Assembly (NCBI RefSeq): GCF_001665835.1
Contig: NZ_LZSX01000011.1
Location: 1-64,000 of the forward strand
Source: Mycobacterium colombiense
GTDB lineage: Bacteria; Actinomycetota; Actinomycetes; Mycobacteriales; Mycobacteriaceae
Direction: 5' to 3'
DNA: 64,000 bases
Each line of letters starts with the position of its first letter. Positions within the stretch are counted from its first letter, which is position 1. Below are positions 24,284 through 35,364 of the stretch, one piece after another. A program made the position numbers and the translations under genes. The notes below the pieces were generated by a model. That model had not been told where the DNA came from, made no database searches, and saw only the letters and a program-made list of their open reading frames with translations.

Positions 24284-25609
24284 CTACAGCAGTCCGTTCA
24301 GGTTGCTTCCGATCGTCCACGCCGCGGTGGCGACCAGCCCGGTGAGCGCCAGCACCAGCGCCACCCAGACCAGCACCATGCGCCGGCTGTGCTGGCGCGC
24401 CCACACGAATTCATTGATCGGGATTCCCGCGAATTCGCCTGCGGCCAAATCATATTCGTAATCGTCCTCGTCCTCGTCGTCGGTCTGCGCCGGGCGTACC
24501 GGCTCCGACCAGTCCTCGGGGCCCCGCGTCATCTGGCGAGTGGGCTGACGCACCGGCGCCGGGCCGGGTGGCTGAGGCTGCTGCGTGGTAGCCGGCGGAT
24601 GGGGGGTCTGACTGCGCTGCAGCGCGGCCGACCGGTGTTGTGCGGAGTTGCGGGGCGCCGGCATCCGAAAGTTGGGCAGCACAAGCTCTTCGGCGATCGC
24701 GTCGAGGTCGGCGCGCATCTCGATCGCGTCGGCATACCGTTCGGCCGGGTCGCGGGACGTCGCGCGCTCGACGAATTCGTCGAACTGCGCGGGCACACCG
24801 ACGATGACCGCGCTGGGCGGCGGCACGTCGGTGTCCAGCCGCTGGTAGGCGAGCGACAACGCCGAGTCGCCGGTGAACGGGGTGCGCCCGGTCAACAGCT
24901 CATAGGTCATGATCCCCGCGGAGTAGACGTCGCTGCGCGGAGTGGCTTCGCCGTCGCGCACCTGCTCGGGTGACAGGTAGGCCGCGGTGCCCAAAATCAC
25001 GCTGGTGGAGGTGATTCCGGCGGCCGCGACGGCCCGGACCAAACCGAAGTCGGCGATTTTCACCTCGCCGTCGTCGGAGATCAGCACGTTCTCGGGCTTG
25101 ACGTCGCGGTGCACCAGGTCGGCCCGGTGGGCGGCTGCCAGCCCGCCGAGCACCGGACGAAGCACCGCCGCCACGGCGTACGGCGGCATGGGTCCGCGTT
25201 CGCCCAGCAGTTCGCGCAGCGTGCCACCCTCGATGAGCTCCATCACCAGGAACGGGTGCCGGGCGTCCAGGCCCTGGTCGTAGACCGCCACCAGCCCGGG
25301 ATCCTTCAGCCGGGCCACGGTTTGCGCCTCGCGCTGGAAGCGGGTCAGGAACTGCTCGTCGCCCGCGTAGCGGGAGTCCATCACCTTCACGGCGACGGGA
25401 CGGTCGAGCCGGGTGTCCAGGCCGCGATACACCGTCGACGTCCCGCCGCTGGCGATCCTGGACTGAACCAGGTAGCGGCCGTCCAGCAAAGTGTTGTCCA
25501 GCGGATCGACCCACCCTGCCTCGGATCGGCGACGGTGCGGGCCGCGCCGGCCCGAGACGGGGGTCCCGCCCGCTCGCGGGGGAGGGCCGGGCGATTCAGC
25601 TTGGGCCAC
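24284..25609 (-). CDS. pknL: Ser/Thr protein kinase PknL
   Basis: A Hanks-type receptor kinase. The kinase domain starts with the Gly-rich loop IASGGTSTVYRG, then VAVKVMD, the catalytic HRDVKPEN, DFG and the activation loop LGTAAYLSPEQ. A Pro/Gln-rich linker and a single C-terminal membrane helix (VLVWVALVLALTGLVATAAW) follow; no extracytoplasmic sensor domain is visible. GTG 25609 gives ~441 residues; ATG 25669 is possible but leaves only 20 bases to the divergent gene. The region up to the kinase domain is Pro/Arg-rich and longer than in M. tuberculosis (399 residues). PknL phosphorylates Rv2175c, encoded divergently next to it. Confidence 0.93.
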   Translation of the reverse strand: MAQAESPGPPPRAGGTPVSGRRGPHRRRSEAGWVDPLDNTLLDGRYLVQSRIASGGTSTVYRGLDTRLDRPVAVKVMDSRYAGDEQFLTRFQREAQTVARLKDPGLVAVYDQGLDARHPFLVMELIEGGTLRELLGERGPMPPYAVAAVLRPVLGGLAAAHRADLVHRDVKPENVLISDDGEVKIADFGLVRAVAAAGITSTSVILGTAAYLSPEQVRDGEATPRSDVYSAGIMTYELLTGRTPFTGDSALSLAYQRLDTDVPPPSAVIVGVPAQFDEFVERATSRDPAERYADAIEMRADLDAIAEELVLPNFRMPAPRNSAQHRSAALQRSQTPHPPATTQQPQPPGPAPVRQPTRQMTRGPEDWSEPVRPAQTDDEDEDDYEYDLAAGEFAGIPINEFVWARQHSRRMVLVWVALVLALTGLVATAAWTIGSNLNGLL

Positions 25610-25689
25610 GGGGCCATCGTAGGTGTGCGGCCGTGATTGGCCGGTAGAACACGGGCTCAACGTAGGCATCTAGGCCTACACTTGCCCGG

Positions 25690-26094
25690 ATGAGCAGTAT
25701 TCCTGCCGGCGACGATGTGCTAGAACCCGACGAGCCGATCTACGACCTCAAGCGGGTCGCCGAACTGATGGGAGTGCCGGTCACCAAGGTGCACCAGCAA
25801 CTCCGGGAGGGGCACCTGGTTGCGGTTCGCCGCGACGAGGGACTGGTGGTACCGCAGGTGTTCTTCACCAAGTCCGGTGAGGTGGTCAAGAGCCTGCCCG
25901 GATTGTTGACGATCCTGCACGATGGCGGCTATCACGACACCGAGATCGTGCGCTGGTTGTTCACCCGCGACCCCTCGTTGACGGTCACGCGCGACGGCAG
26001 TCGGGATGCCCTCAACAACGCCCGTCCCGTCGACGCCCTGCACGCCCACCAGGCGCGGGAAATCGTGCGCCGGGCACAGGCGATGGCCTACTGA
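25690..26094 (+). CDS. winged-helix DNA-binding protein, PknL substrate (Rv2175c homologue)
   Basis: A 134-residue protein. The N-terminal half has a helix-turn-helix (YDLKRVAELMGVPVTKVHQQLREGH, residues ~17-41, given here only as a motif location) with a winged-helix continuation (LVAVRRDEG … VVPQVFF). The C-terminal half is a conserved helical domain ending HAHQAREIVRRAQAMAY. The M. tuberculosis orthologue binds DNA, and PknL phosphorylation of its flexible N-terminus abolishes binding. Here ATG 25690 gives a shorter N-terminal tail than in M. tuberculosis, because an in-frame TAG at 25663 blocks a longer start. Divergent from pknL, convergent with mptA. Confidence 0.92.
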   Translation: MSSIPAGDDVLEPDEPIYDLKRVAELMGVPVTKVHQQLREGHLVAVRRDEGLVVPQVFFTKSGEVVKSLPGLLTILHDGGYHDTEIVRWLFTRDPSLTVTRDGSRDALNNARPVDALHAHQAREIVRRAQAMAY

Positions 26095-26104
26095 GCCCGA
26101 TCGC

Positions 26105-27646
26105 TCATCCGGCGGTGACGTCGGCCCGCTCGGCTTGCCGCGCGGGAGCCCGGTACAGGCTGTACCCGGCGATCAGCGCGCACACGGTGGCCAGCGAGAA
26201 GTGCAGCCACGAGTACATCCCGTGCGAGCCATCGGGTTTGAAGATCACCATCACCCAGGTCGACAGGCCGCCGATGATCGCGACCGCGCGCCGCGACTGC
26301 GCCAGCGGGGCCACGATCGCCAGCGGCCACGAGTAGTACCAGGGCAGCGCGGCCGGCACGAAGAGCACCACGATCAGCATCGACCACGCGATGCCGGTCA
26401 GAGCGGCCCGGTCGTCGCGGCGGAACCGCCACCACAACAGCGGCAGTGAGATTGCGATGATCGCGATGCCGACCAGCCGGGTGACGCGCAGGATCGGGTA
26501 GAAGCTCACCGGGAAGAAGCCGCTGCCGATCGCGTGGATCAGGTTGGCGGCGGCGGTCGGCACGGTCAGCCAGTTGATGATCTTCACCGATCCGGCCAGC
26601 GCGGTCAGCCACCCAAGGCCGACGCCGGCCACCGCGGACAGGATCGCGAAGACCACGGCGAAGATCAGCAGCGACAACGCCGTGGCGGCGAAAAAGGCTG
26701 GCACCGGCCGGTATCCCCGCCGATCGCACAGGTGCCGCGTCCACACCCACACCAGGAAGGGCAGCGCGATGCCGGCGGTGGCCTTGACCGCGATGGCGAC
26801 GGTGATCAGCGTGATGCCCGCGACGTGGCGGCCGGCGAACGTCAGTGCGATGCCGGCGGCCATCAGGCCCACCATCAGCATCTCGTTGTGCACCCCGCCC
26901 ATCAGATGGATGAGCACCAGGGGGTTGAGCACACAGATCCACAGCGCCGTCGAACCGTCGGTGCCCAGATGCCGCGCCACCCGCGGCGTCGCCCAGACCA
27001 GCAGCACCAGGCCGGGCAGCATGCACAGCCGCAGCAACGCGGTGCCCGCCACCACGTTGTTGCCCACCAGGATGGTGATGACCTTCGCCACCAGGATGAA
27101 CACCGGGCCATAGGGTGCCGTTGTGATCGACCAGATGGGACTGACGTTGTCCAGCAGGCTGTTTGGGTTGGCGACCGGCCCCACCGCGTACGGGTCCAGG
27201 CCGTCGCGCAGCAGCGCGCCCTGCGCCAGATACGAGTAGGTGTCCCGGCTGAAGACGGGCACCGACACCAGCAACGGCGCCAGCCAGAAGCCGGTGGTGG
27301 CTTTCATGACGAACTCGCTCGCCTCGCCGGCCAGCACCCGACGGCCCAGGGCCAGCCACGCGATCAGCATCAGGCCGACGCCGATCCACAACACGATCGA
27401 CGACAGCACCAGGCCGTGGCCAAAACGCAACCAGGACATGTGCATTGACTCGAGCAGCGGGTCGTGCTGGCGGGTGCTGCCCGCGCCCAGCCCGCCCAGT
27501 GTGATCAGCACCGATCCCAACATGCCCAGCTTCGCAGGACCGGAGTCGCGGGACGCGACGAATGCCCTCAGCTGGGAAAACCGTTCGCCGCGAGAGGGTT
27601 TGGCTGCCCGCGAATCCGCGGCCGGGGCGTCGGTGGGCGTCGTCAT
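26105..27646 (-). CDS. mptA: alpha-1,6-mannopyranosyltransferase MptA
   Basis: A 513-residue polytopic GT-C glycosyltransferase with about 12 membrane segments and the large-loop acidic motif SRDTYSYLAQG near residue 137. MptA (Rv2174) elongates the alpha-1,6-mannan core of lipomannan on the outer face of the membrane, using polyprenyl-phosphomannose. Together with pimB' and the Rv2181-type enzyme in this window it covers early, core and branching steps of PIM/LM/LAM synthesis. The short gap to idsA2 (stop 27651, start 27646) indicates co-transcription. Confidence 0.94.
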   Translation of the reverse strand: MTTPTDAPAADSRAAKPSRGERFSQLRAFVASRDSGPAKLGMLGSVLITLGGLGAGSTRQHDPLLESMHMSWLRFGHGLVLSSIVLWIGVGLMLIAWLALGRRVLAGEASEFVMKATTGFWLAPLLVSVPVFSRDTYSYLAQGALLRDGLDPYAVGPVANPNSLLDNVSPIWSITTAPYGPVFILVAKVITILVGNNVVAGTALLRLCMLPGLVLLVWATPRVARHLGTDGSTALWICVLNPLVLIHLMGGVHNEMLMVGLMAAGIALTFAGRHVAGITLITVAIAVKATAGIALPFLVWVWTRHLCDRRGYRPVPAFFAATALSLLIFAVVFAILSAVAGVGLGWLTALAGSVKIINWLTVPTAAANLIHAIGSGFFPVSFYPILRVTRLVGIAIIAISLPLLWWRFRRDDRAALTGIAWSMLIVVLFVPAALPWYYSWPLAIVAPLAQSRRAVAIIGGLSTWVMVIFKPDGSHGMYSWLHFSLATVCALIAGYSLYRAPARQAERADVTAG

Positions 27647-27650
27647 CGGT

Positions 27651-29850
<2,200 letters not shown>

Positions 29851-29854
<4 letters not shown>

Positions 29855-30579
29855 TCGGGCGGCTGGTCTCGCGGCGCGGTCAGCCGCGGTGACCTGTCCC
29901 GGCTGACCCAGGCCAGCAGCCCCACCACGCCCGCGGCCGCGAACGACGCGATGCAAAGCCACACCACCGCCCCGGTGAAGGACCGGGTGTTGGGGTCGGT
30001 GTAGCGGGCCTGGGCGGTCATGGTGGTCACCACGCCCGGTTTCAGCTTCCACGACACCACGTCGGGTTCGACCCGGTCGCCGTTGGTGGAGGTCACGACG
30101 CCGGGGAAGGCCACCGTCAGCTCGACGTCGGCCTCGGGATCGGTCAGCGGGGTCAGATCCGCCCGGCCCTCCATGATCACCAGGTTGCCGTTGCGGCGCA
30201 GTGTCAGGTTCACCCCGGAGGCGTCGGAGTTCATGTTGGCCAGCTGCGGTAACTCCGCGAACGTCAGATCGGAGAACACCGCCTGCGAGCCGACGTAGCC
30301 GTCGCTGTCGTAATTCGACACCGCCACCTTCTGGCTGAACGGCAGGTTGTTGCTGTCCAGTTGGGGGCCGGTGTCTTTGGAGGTCTTGGGTTTTGCGGCG
30401 GCGACGATCTCGCCGGACACCAGGTCATCGGGGGAAATGGTGAGCGAGGCCCTGACCCGCAGGCATCCGGTGGCCAGCGGCACCACCAGCAGCAGCATCG
30501 CGATGGCCGTCAGGCGGCGCCGCCGAGCTCGAAACGCTCGGGATCCTCGGCTGCGGGGCGGGGGGGAGCTGGCTCGCAC
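29851..30579 (-). CDS. lppM: lipoprotein LppM
   Basis: About 242 residues. A basic N-terminus (RRRR) and hydrophobic segment lead to the lipobox LATGC, so this is a lipoprotein processed by signal peptidase II. An extracytoplasmic domain (~35-190) and a C-terminal membrane helix (about 195-218, GAVVWLCIASFAAAGVVGLLAW) with a short charged tail follow. LppM of M. tuberculosis has a lipid-binding domain and is linked to phagosome maturation arrest. GTG 30579 is preferred over GTG 30609, which sits inside a palindrome that is better explained as a control element. Confidence 0.9.
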
Positions 30580-30604
30580 CAGGTCATCGTGCCAGATCCG
30601 ATGG

Positions 30605-30648
30605 GCCACTTAAATAAGTGGCACATCGAAGTGGAGTCTTCCGATGTG
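30605..30648. promoter_or_regulatory. two consecutive inverted repeats upstream of lppM
   Basis: GCCACTTA-AA-TAAGTGGC (30605-30622) is a perfect 8-bp inverted repeat. CACATCGAAG-N6-CTTCCGATGTG (30622-30648) is a second, with one bulged base. They lie between the GNAT stop (30664) and lppM on the minus strand. The first could be an operator for lppM, the second a hairpin terminator of the GNAT transcript without a U-tract. Both roles are inference. Confidence 0.5.
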
Positions 30649-30663
30649 TGCCGAGTTCGGGTG

Positions 30664-31272
30664 TTACAGAGGTAGCTTGCGGCCCAGAATTGCAAACGCC
30701 CGCGGGTCGCCGGCGAAGTGGTAGTCGCGGATGACGTCGGTGAAACCCAAACGTCGGTACAACCGCCAGGCGCGGTTGGGTTCACCGTTGTTTTCCGGCG
30801 TCGAGAGCAGCACATTCTGCTCGGGGCGACCGGCGAGCAGCCGTCGGACCAACGCCTCGCCGAGACCGCGGCCCTGGGCACGGGGATGGATGTGCAGCTC
30901 GGTCAGCTCGAAGTAGCTGTCCATCAGCCGGGAGATCTCCTGGGGCGGTGAGCCGCCGCGCTGCATGCCCAGCACGACCTGCTGCTGCCACCATTGGCCG
31001 GGTGCGCCGGGGTAGCCGTAGGCCACACCGAGCAACGGGGCGCTGGCGAGGTCCTCTGCCGGGGGCGGTTGTGCGCCTGCGTCTTCGGCTTCCTGTGTCT
31101 CGACGACGCCGGCGCCCTGCCAGCCCCGCCGCCGGATGTGTTCGAGCCACATCGCCGCGCGCTGGTTCTCGGTGCCCCGCGGGTAGCGCATCGCATCGAC
31201 GTACACCGCCAGGGCGTCACCCAGGCGCCGCTCCATGTCGTTGGGAAGCAGATCGACGAGGAATATCGCCAA
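30664..31272 (-). CDS. GNAT family acetyltransferase (Rv2170 homologue)
   Basis: A 202-residue single-domain GNAT. The acetyl-CoA-binding motif A appears as ELHIHPRAQGRGLGEALVRRLL (around residues 126-147, with the Q/RxxGxG/A core QGRGLG). Motif B is NRAWRLYRRLGF near 167. The M. tuberculosis orthologue Rv2170 has been reported as a lysine acetyltransferase acting on isocitrate dehydrogenase. ATG/GTG start 31272 begins the conserved AIFLVDLLPNDMERRLG. A variable acidic loop lies around residues 60-75. It is the first gene of a minus-strand pair with lppM. Confidence 0.88.
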   Translation of the reverse strand: MAIFLVDLLPNDMERRLGDALAVYVDAMRYPRGTENQRAAMWLEHIRRRGWQGAGVVETQEAEDAGAQPPPAEDLASAPLLGVAYGYPGAPGQWWQQQVVLGMQRGGSPPQEISRLMDSYFELTELHIHPRAQGRGLGEALVRRLLAGRPEQNVLLSTPENNGEPNRAWRLYRRLGFTDVIRDYHFAGDPRAFAILGRKLPL

Positions 31273-31610
31273 CTCGCGGTCTCCTCCTCATCGCTGATCC
31301 AGGCTCGCGCGGCGCCTCGGCATTATGTGGTCGCTGCGGACCGGGCCGCCATTGCCCATTATCGGACCCGTGTGCGACGGGCCGACGGGCGGTCGTGGCA
31401 CCGGACCGATGAACCGTCCGGTTCGGGAAGCCGGTTGTAGCGCACGGTCGTTGCGGTCTGGCGGTGGGTCGGAAGGCGGCCGAGATAGAATCGGCGCCGA
31501 ACCAGTGGTATGGGGCAGATTGACCTCGTATCATTCAATTAGTTGCCCCCGCAACGGGCATCCGCGTGCTACCGGTAGTCACGTGCCAAACAGTCGGCAA
31601 GGAGGGACGA
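31273..31610. other. 338-bp divergent intergenic region, no gene seen
   Basis: This region separates the GNAT and DUF3040 genes and must hold both promoters. The only weak promoter-like element I can point to is TATCAT (31529-31534), matching the mycobacterial TANNNT -10 pattern, with TTGACC nine bases before its end. GGAGGGA precedes the DUF3040 start. Reading frames here show no family features. Confidence 0.5.
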
Positions 31611-32012
31611 ATGCCACTCTCCGATCATGAGCAGCGGATGCTCGATCAGATCGAGAGCGCTCTCTACGCCGAGGACCCCAAATTCGCGTCAAGCGTCCGC
31701 GGCGGAGGTTTCCGCGCACCCACCGCCCGGCGGCGGCTGCAGGGCGTGGCGTTGTTCGTCATCGGTCTGGCGATGCTGGTCTCCGGAGTGGCGTTCAAGG
31801 CGACGATGATCGGAAACTTCCCGATCCTCAGTGTCTTCGGGTTCATCGTCATGTTTGGCGGGGTGATCTTCGCGATCACCGGCCCTCGGTTGTCCCGCAA
31901 GGCCGATCATTCCGGCCCGGCGCCCACCTCGCTGCGCCAGCGCCGCAACAAGGGCGGGGGTTCCTTCACCAGTCGCATGGAGGATCGGTTCCGCCGCCGC
32001 TTCGACGACTAG
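31611..32012 (+). CDS. DUF3040 membrane protein (Rv2169c homologue)
   Basis: A 133-residue protein with the DUF3040 hallmark N-terminus MPLSDHEQRMLDQIE. Two membrane helices lie at about 43-62 and 68-90, followed by a basic tail ending RMEDRFRRRFDD. The topology is a cytoplasmic N-terminus and C-terminus. The family is actinobacterial, of unknown function, and is often found next to the dcw cluster. GGAGGGA is seven bases before ATG 31611. In M. tuberculosis an IS6110 copy separates this gene from mraZ; here only 397 bases of regulatory DNA intervene. Confidence 0.9.
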   Translation: MPLSDHEQRMLDQIESALYAEDPKFASSVRGGGFRAPTARRRLQGVALFVIGLAMLVSGVAFKATMIGNFPILSVFGFIVMFGGVIFAITGPRLSRKADHSGPAPTSLRQRRNKGGGSFTSRMEDRFRRRFDD

Positions 32013-32158
32013 GCGCGTTCACGCATTCGGGGTAGCCATCGGCTGCCCCGTTTTATTTTTCCGGGACTGGTGCGGCGGGCCGTGTCGCTGACAATCAACC
32101 GTCGATGCCGTTTTGCAGCCCAATCGAGCCCTAACCGAGGCGCGTCGCGACATTTACT

Positions 32159-32196
32159 CCCCACCGCGCCCCACTAGAGTTCCCCACTACGCCCCA
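32159..32196 (-). promoter_or_regulatory. distal MraZ-type box array (minus orientation)
   Basis: Four CCCCA words, which are TGGGG on the minus strand, lie at 32159, 32169, 32182 and 32192. They form two pairs with exact 10-bp spacing, 13 bp apart. The pair at 32182-32196 shares the extended TGGGGCGTAGTGGGG sequence with the proximal array. MraZ binds TGGG words repeated every 10 bp, so this looks like a second, oppositely oriented binding cluster. Confidence 0.6.
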
Positions 32197-32338
32197 CAGC
32201 GAGCATTTCGCCTGGTAGATATCCTTTGACCGCGGACCTGGAACACGCCCGGGGATGGCCTCGACACACCCCATTTGGGGGGTTGACGGCGTCCTGACGA
32301 CGGATAACCCCGAAAACGCCACGGCGACACTCAAAGAA

Positions 32339-32372
32339 TGGGGCGTAGTGGGGGATTGTGGGGTATGGTGGC
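32339..32372 (+). promoter_or_regulatory. proximal MraZ operator at mraZ promoter
   Basis: TGGGG occurs at 32339, 32349 and 32359 with exact 10-bp periodicity, with a degenerate fourth word TGGCT at 32369. This is the arrangement bound by MraZ (TGGGN repeated every 10 bp) in bacteria where it was studied. The array abuts the candidate -10 TATGGT (32364-32369) and ends ~40 bp before the mraZ start, consistent with autorepression of the dcw operon. Confidence 0.75.
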
Positions 32373-32409
32373 TGCAGTGTTTGGGTGACCCCATAGGGGA
32401 GGTGAGCTG

Positions 32410-32841
32410 GTGTTTCTCGGCACCTACACGCCCAAACTCGACGACAAGGGGCGGCTGACGCTGCCCGCCAAGTTCCGCGACGCGCTGGCAGGGGGGTTGA
32501 TGGTCACCAAGAGCCAGGACCACAGCCTCGCCGTCTACCCGCGGGCGGAATTCGAGCAATTGGCCCGCCGTGCGAGCAAGGCCTCGCGGAGCAACCCCGA
32601 GGCCCGGGCGTTTCTCCGCAATCTCGCCGCCGGCACCGACGAGCAGCATCCCGACGCGCAGGGCCGGATCACGTTGTCGGCCGATCACCGGCGCTACGCG
32701 AACCTGACGAAGGACTGCGTGGTCATCGGCGCGATCGACAACCTCGAGATCTGGGACGCGCAGGCCTGGCAGGACTACCAACAGACCCACGAAGAGAACT
32801 TCTCCGCGGCCAGCGATGAAGCACTCGGCGACATCATCTGA
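32410..32841 (+). CDS. mraZ: transcriptional regulator MraZ
   Basis: A 143-residue protein, identical in length to M. tuberculosis MraZ. It has two AbrB-like SpoVT/MraZ repeats with the DxxGR DNA-contact motifs: [15 protein letters not shown] (residues ~11-25) and [14 protein letters not shown] (~81-94). MraZ forms a ring-shaped oligomer that binds direct TGGGN repeats and regulates its own operon. GTG 32410 follows GGGGAGGTGAG. It is the first gene of the dcw cluster; the rsmH frame begins within its last codons. Confidence 0.96.
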   Translation: MFLGTYTPKLDDKGRLTLPAKFRDALAGGLMVTKSQDHSLAVYPRAEFEQLARRASKASRSNPEARAFLRNLAAGTDEQHPDAQGRITLSADHRRYANLTKDCVVIGAIDNLEIWDAQAWQDYQQTHEENFSAASDEALGDII

Positions 32842-34081
32842 GGCGCATGCCCGTGCAACGTGGCCTCTGCCCGAACCGACCCTGGCGTACTTCCCCAACG
32901 CCAGGTTCGCGACTTCGGTCAGAGACCTCGATGCAGGGGCTGCCCATTTTTCCGAGCACCCGGTAAGGCAGGTCCGGGCGGCACAGACCCGCAGCGGCGC
33001 GAGGGCCCGTCTCTTGGGGGCCCGAGTGGCCGACGGGTGCCGGCAGATCCGTGGAGGCGTTGCGGTGGCTGACAATTCGAGTTCCGACGATTACGGGCAC
33101 GTACCCGTGCTGTTGGAACGCTGCGTCGAACTGCTCACGCCCGCACTGACCCGTCACCACCCCGACGGGTCGGGGGCGACGCTGTTGGACGCCACGCTCG
33201 GCGCCGGCGGGCACGCGGAACGGTTCCTCGCCGACCTGCCGGGCCTGCGGCTGATCGGACTGGATCGCGATCCCAGCGCGCTGGACATCGCCGGGGCACG
33301 GCTGGCGCGCTTCGCCGACCGGGTCACGCTGGTGCACACGCGCTACGACGGCATAGCCGCAGCGCTGGACGAATTAGGTTATGCGGCAACCGAATCGGTG
33401 GACGGAATGCTGTTCGACCTCGGGGTGTCGTCCATGCAGCTCGATCGCGCCGAGCGGGGCTTCGCCTACGCCCAGGATGCGCCGCTGGACATGCGGATGG
33501 ACCCCTCGTCGCCGCTGACCGCGGCCGACATCGTCAACACCTACGACGAGGCGGAGCTGGCGAACATCTTGCACCGCTACGGCGAGGAGCGGTTCGCGCG
33601 TCGCATCGCCGCGCACATCGTCCGCCGGCGCGCCCGCGAGCCGTTCACGTCGACCTCGGATCTGGTAGCCCTGCTGTACGAAGCGATTCCGGCCGCGGCC
33701 CGGCGCACCGGCGGGCATCCGGCCAAGCGCACGTTCCAGGCGCTGCGGGTCGCGGTCAACGACGAACTGGACACGCTGCGCCGTGCGCTCCCGGCCGCCC
33801 TGGACGCCCTGGACGTCGGCGGGCGCATCGTGGTGATGGCCTACCAGTCGCTGGAGGACCGGATCGTCAAGCGGCTCTTCGCCCAGGCGGTCGCGTCGCG
33901 CACCCCGGTGGATCTGCCGGTCGAGCTTCCCGGCCATGAGCCGCGCTTCCGGGCCCTGACGCACGGCGCCGGACGCGCCGACGCCAGCGAGATCGAAAGC
34001 AATCCACGCAGTGCCGCAGTGCGATTGCGGGCGTTGCAACGAATGGAATCACAGCAGGCAAGCGGGAAAGGCGACGCATGA
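32816..34081 (+). CDS. rsmH: 16S rRNA (cytosine1402-N4)-methyltransferase RsmH
   Basis: SAM-dependent methyltransferase (MraW/RsmH) that modifies C1402 in the ribosomal P site. Motifs visible are HVPVLLERC at the start of the core, the SAM-binding [24 protein letters not shown] and [11 protein letters not shown]. The core starts near residue 90 counted from ATG 32816. The ~80-residue N-terminal extension contains [14 protein letters not shown], which is also encoded in M. tuberculosis, so it is probably translated. GTG 33065 would give a standard ~338-residue enzyme. The 3' end overlaps ftsL by ATGA. Confidence 0.94.
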   Translation: MKHSATSSEAHARATWPLPEPTLAYFPNARFATSVRDLDAGAAHFSEHPVRQVRAAQTRSGARARLLGARVADGCRQIRGGVAVADNSSSDDYGHVPVLLERCVELLTPALTRHHPDGSGATLLDATLGAGGHAERFLADLPGLRLIGLDRDPSALDIAGARLARFADRVTLVHTRYDGIAAALDELGYAATESVDGMLFDLGVSSMQLDRAERGFAYAQDAPLDMRMDPSSPLTAADIVNTYDEAELANILHRYGEERFARRIAAHIVRRRAREPFTSTSDLVALLYEAIPAAARRTGGHPAKRTFQALRVAVNDELDTLRRALPAALDALDVGGRIVVMAYQSLEDRIVKRLFAQAVASRTPVDLPVELPGHEPRFRALTHGAGRADASEIESNPRSAAVRLRALQRMESQQASGKGDA

Positions 34082-35364
34082 GAGCAGAGCGCGAGACGTC
34101 CAAACGGCGCGGCGGCAGCGACCGTCGGGGTGGACGCGACGGTTCTGCCCGGCGGACCAGCCGGCCCGTGGCCGAATCCGGTTCGGCGCGGCGCGCGCGT
34201 GGCGGCCGGACCTCGGCGCCCGCCCGCGAGGCCCGCGCGCCCAAGTCCGGTCCGCAGACCAGCCCCATCGCCCGGCCGGTCGAACGGCCGGCCCGGCCCA
34301 AGAGCACCAGCCAGGCCAAGGCGCGGGCGAAGGCGCGGAAAGCCAAGTCACCCAAGGTTGTTCGTCCTCGCCTGACCGAGCGGGTGGCCGCCCGGCTGGC
34401 GGCGATCGACCTGCGGCCGCGGACGTTGGCCAGCAAGGTGCCGTTCGTCGTGCTGATCATCGGTGCGCTGGGCCTCGGGCTCGGGCTCACGCTGTGGCTG
34501 TCCACCGACTCCGCCGAGCGCTCCTACAAGCTGAGCCACGCCCGGGAGCGGACCCGGCTGCTGCAGCAGCAGAAGGAAGCGCTGGAGCGCGACGTGCGCG
34601 AGGCCGAGGCCGCCCCGGCGCTGGCGGAGGCGGCCCGCAAGCAGGGCATGATCCCGAGCAGGGACACCGCGCACCTGGTCCAGGACGCGTCCGGGAACTG
34701 GGTGGTGGTCGGCACACCCAAGCCGGCCGACGGTGTTCCGCCGCCCCCGCTGAACAACAAGCTCCCCGACGAGGCGCCGCAGCCGCCCAAGCCGCCGGCC
34801 GCTCCGCCGGAGGTCTCGATGCGGGTGGAACCCGCCCCCGGCGGCCCCGCCCCGGCCAGGTCCGGGCCCGAAGCGCTGCTGCGCGCACCCGACGGTGCGT
34901 CCACGGTCGGCGGTCAGCACCTGCCGCCGGCGGTGCCCCCGGTGCCCGGCGCGCCTGCCGCACCCGGTGTGGCGGTGCCGGGTACGCTGCCCGGCATGCC
35001 AGGCGGACCCACGACGGGTGCATTGCCCGGCATGCCCGCTGCCCCGGCCACCGGACCCCTGCCCGGTACGCCCGCCGGCCCGGTCACCGGACGCGCACCC
35101 GGTGCGCTGCCGGGATTGCCGACGCCGGGACTGCCCATGCCGGCCGGACCGGCGACCGCTCCGGCGCCGGCCGAGGTGCCGATTCCCTTGGGCGGACTGC
35201 CGATTCCGGCTCCTGGCCAGATGCCCGCGCCGTTGGCCGCTGAGATTCCGGTCCCGCTGCAGCTGGGCCGTCCGGCGGCACCGGCCCAACCGGTGGCGCC
35301 CGCCGCGCCGGCTAACGGCCTGCCCGGGCCGGCGGTCGTCGTGCCGCCAGGTGCTCCCAGGTGA
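34078..35364 (+). CDS. ftsL: FtsL-like division protein with Pro-rich tail (Rv2164c homologue)
   Basis: A 428-residue bitopic membrane protein. It has a very basic Arg/Ser/Lys-rich cytoplasmic N-terminus (1-119), one helix (121-142) and a short coiled coil (about 145-178) with leucine heptads, as in FtsL. A Pro/Gly/Ala-rich extracytoplasmic tail runs from ~218 to the end. Position between rsmH and pbpB and the coiled coil identify it as actinobacterial FtsL, which joins FtsQ/FtsB in the divisome. The tail contains a 12-residue tandem repeat (LPGMP…TG). Overlaps rsmH (ATGA) and pbpB (GTGA). Confidence 0.88.
   Translation: MRAERETSKRRGGSDRRGGRDGSARRTSRPVAESGSARRARGGRTSAPAREARAPKSGPQTSPIARPVERPARPKSTSQAKARAKARKAKSPKVVRPRLTERVAARLAAIDLRPRTLASKVPFVVLIIGALGLGLGLTLWLSTDSAERSYKLSHARERTRLLQQQKEALERDVREAEAAPALAEAARKQGMIPSRDTAHLVQDASGNWVVVGTPKPADGVPPPPLNNKLPDEAPQPPKPPAAPPEVSMRVEPAPGGPAPARSGPEALLRAPDGASTVGGQHLPPAVPPVPGAPAAPGVAVPGTLPGMPGGPTTGALPGMPAAPATGPLPGTPAGPVTGRAPGALPGLPTPGLPMPAGPATAPAPAEVPIPLGGLPIPAPGQMPAPLAAEIPVPLQLGRPAAPAQPVAPAAPANGLPGPAVVVPPGAPR
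34987..35094 (+). repeat. three 36-bp in-frame repeats in ftsL tail
   Basis: Three consecutive 36-bp units (34987, 35023, 35059) encode variants of LPGMPxxPxTGx in the periplasmic tail of the FtsL-like protein. The units diverge at several bases, so this is an older expansion, but length variation between strains is plausible. Confidence 0.7.

Larger units (their letters stand above)
32013..32409. other. 397-bp mraZ leader with two TGGGG arrays
   Basis: This is the gene-free region upstream of the dcw cluster. Besides the two arrays listed separately, it holds a G-run at 32274-32282 (TTTGGGGGG), a candidate -10 TATGGT at 32364-32369 directly behind the proximal array, and the GGGGAGGTGAG ribosome binding site of mraZ. 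No RNA gene or insertion sequence is visible. A short T-run at 32050-32060 following GCCCCG may end the DUF3040 transcript. Confidence 0.6.

Noticed and set aside
26534..27448. Plus-strand frame of 304 codons opposite mptA
   Set aside because: Gln/His/Arg-rich antisense translation of a membrane protein gene, without start signals.
32131..33075. Minus-strand frame of 314 codons across the mraZ leader, mraZ and rsmH start
   Set aside because: It would cross the MraZ arrays and run antisense to mraZ. No family resemblance.
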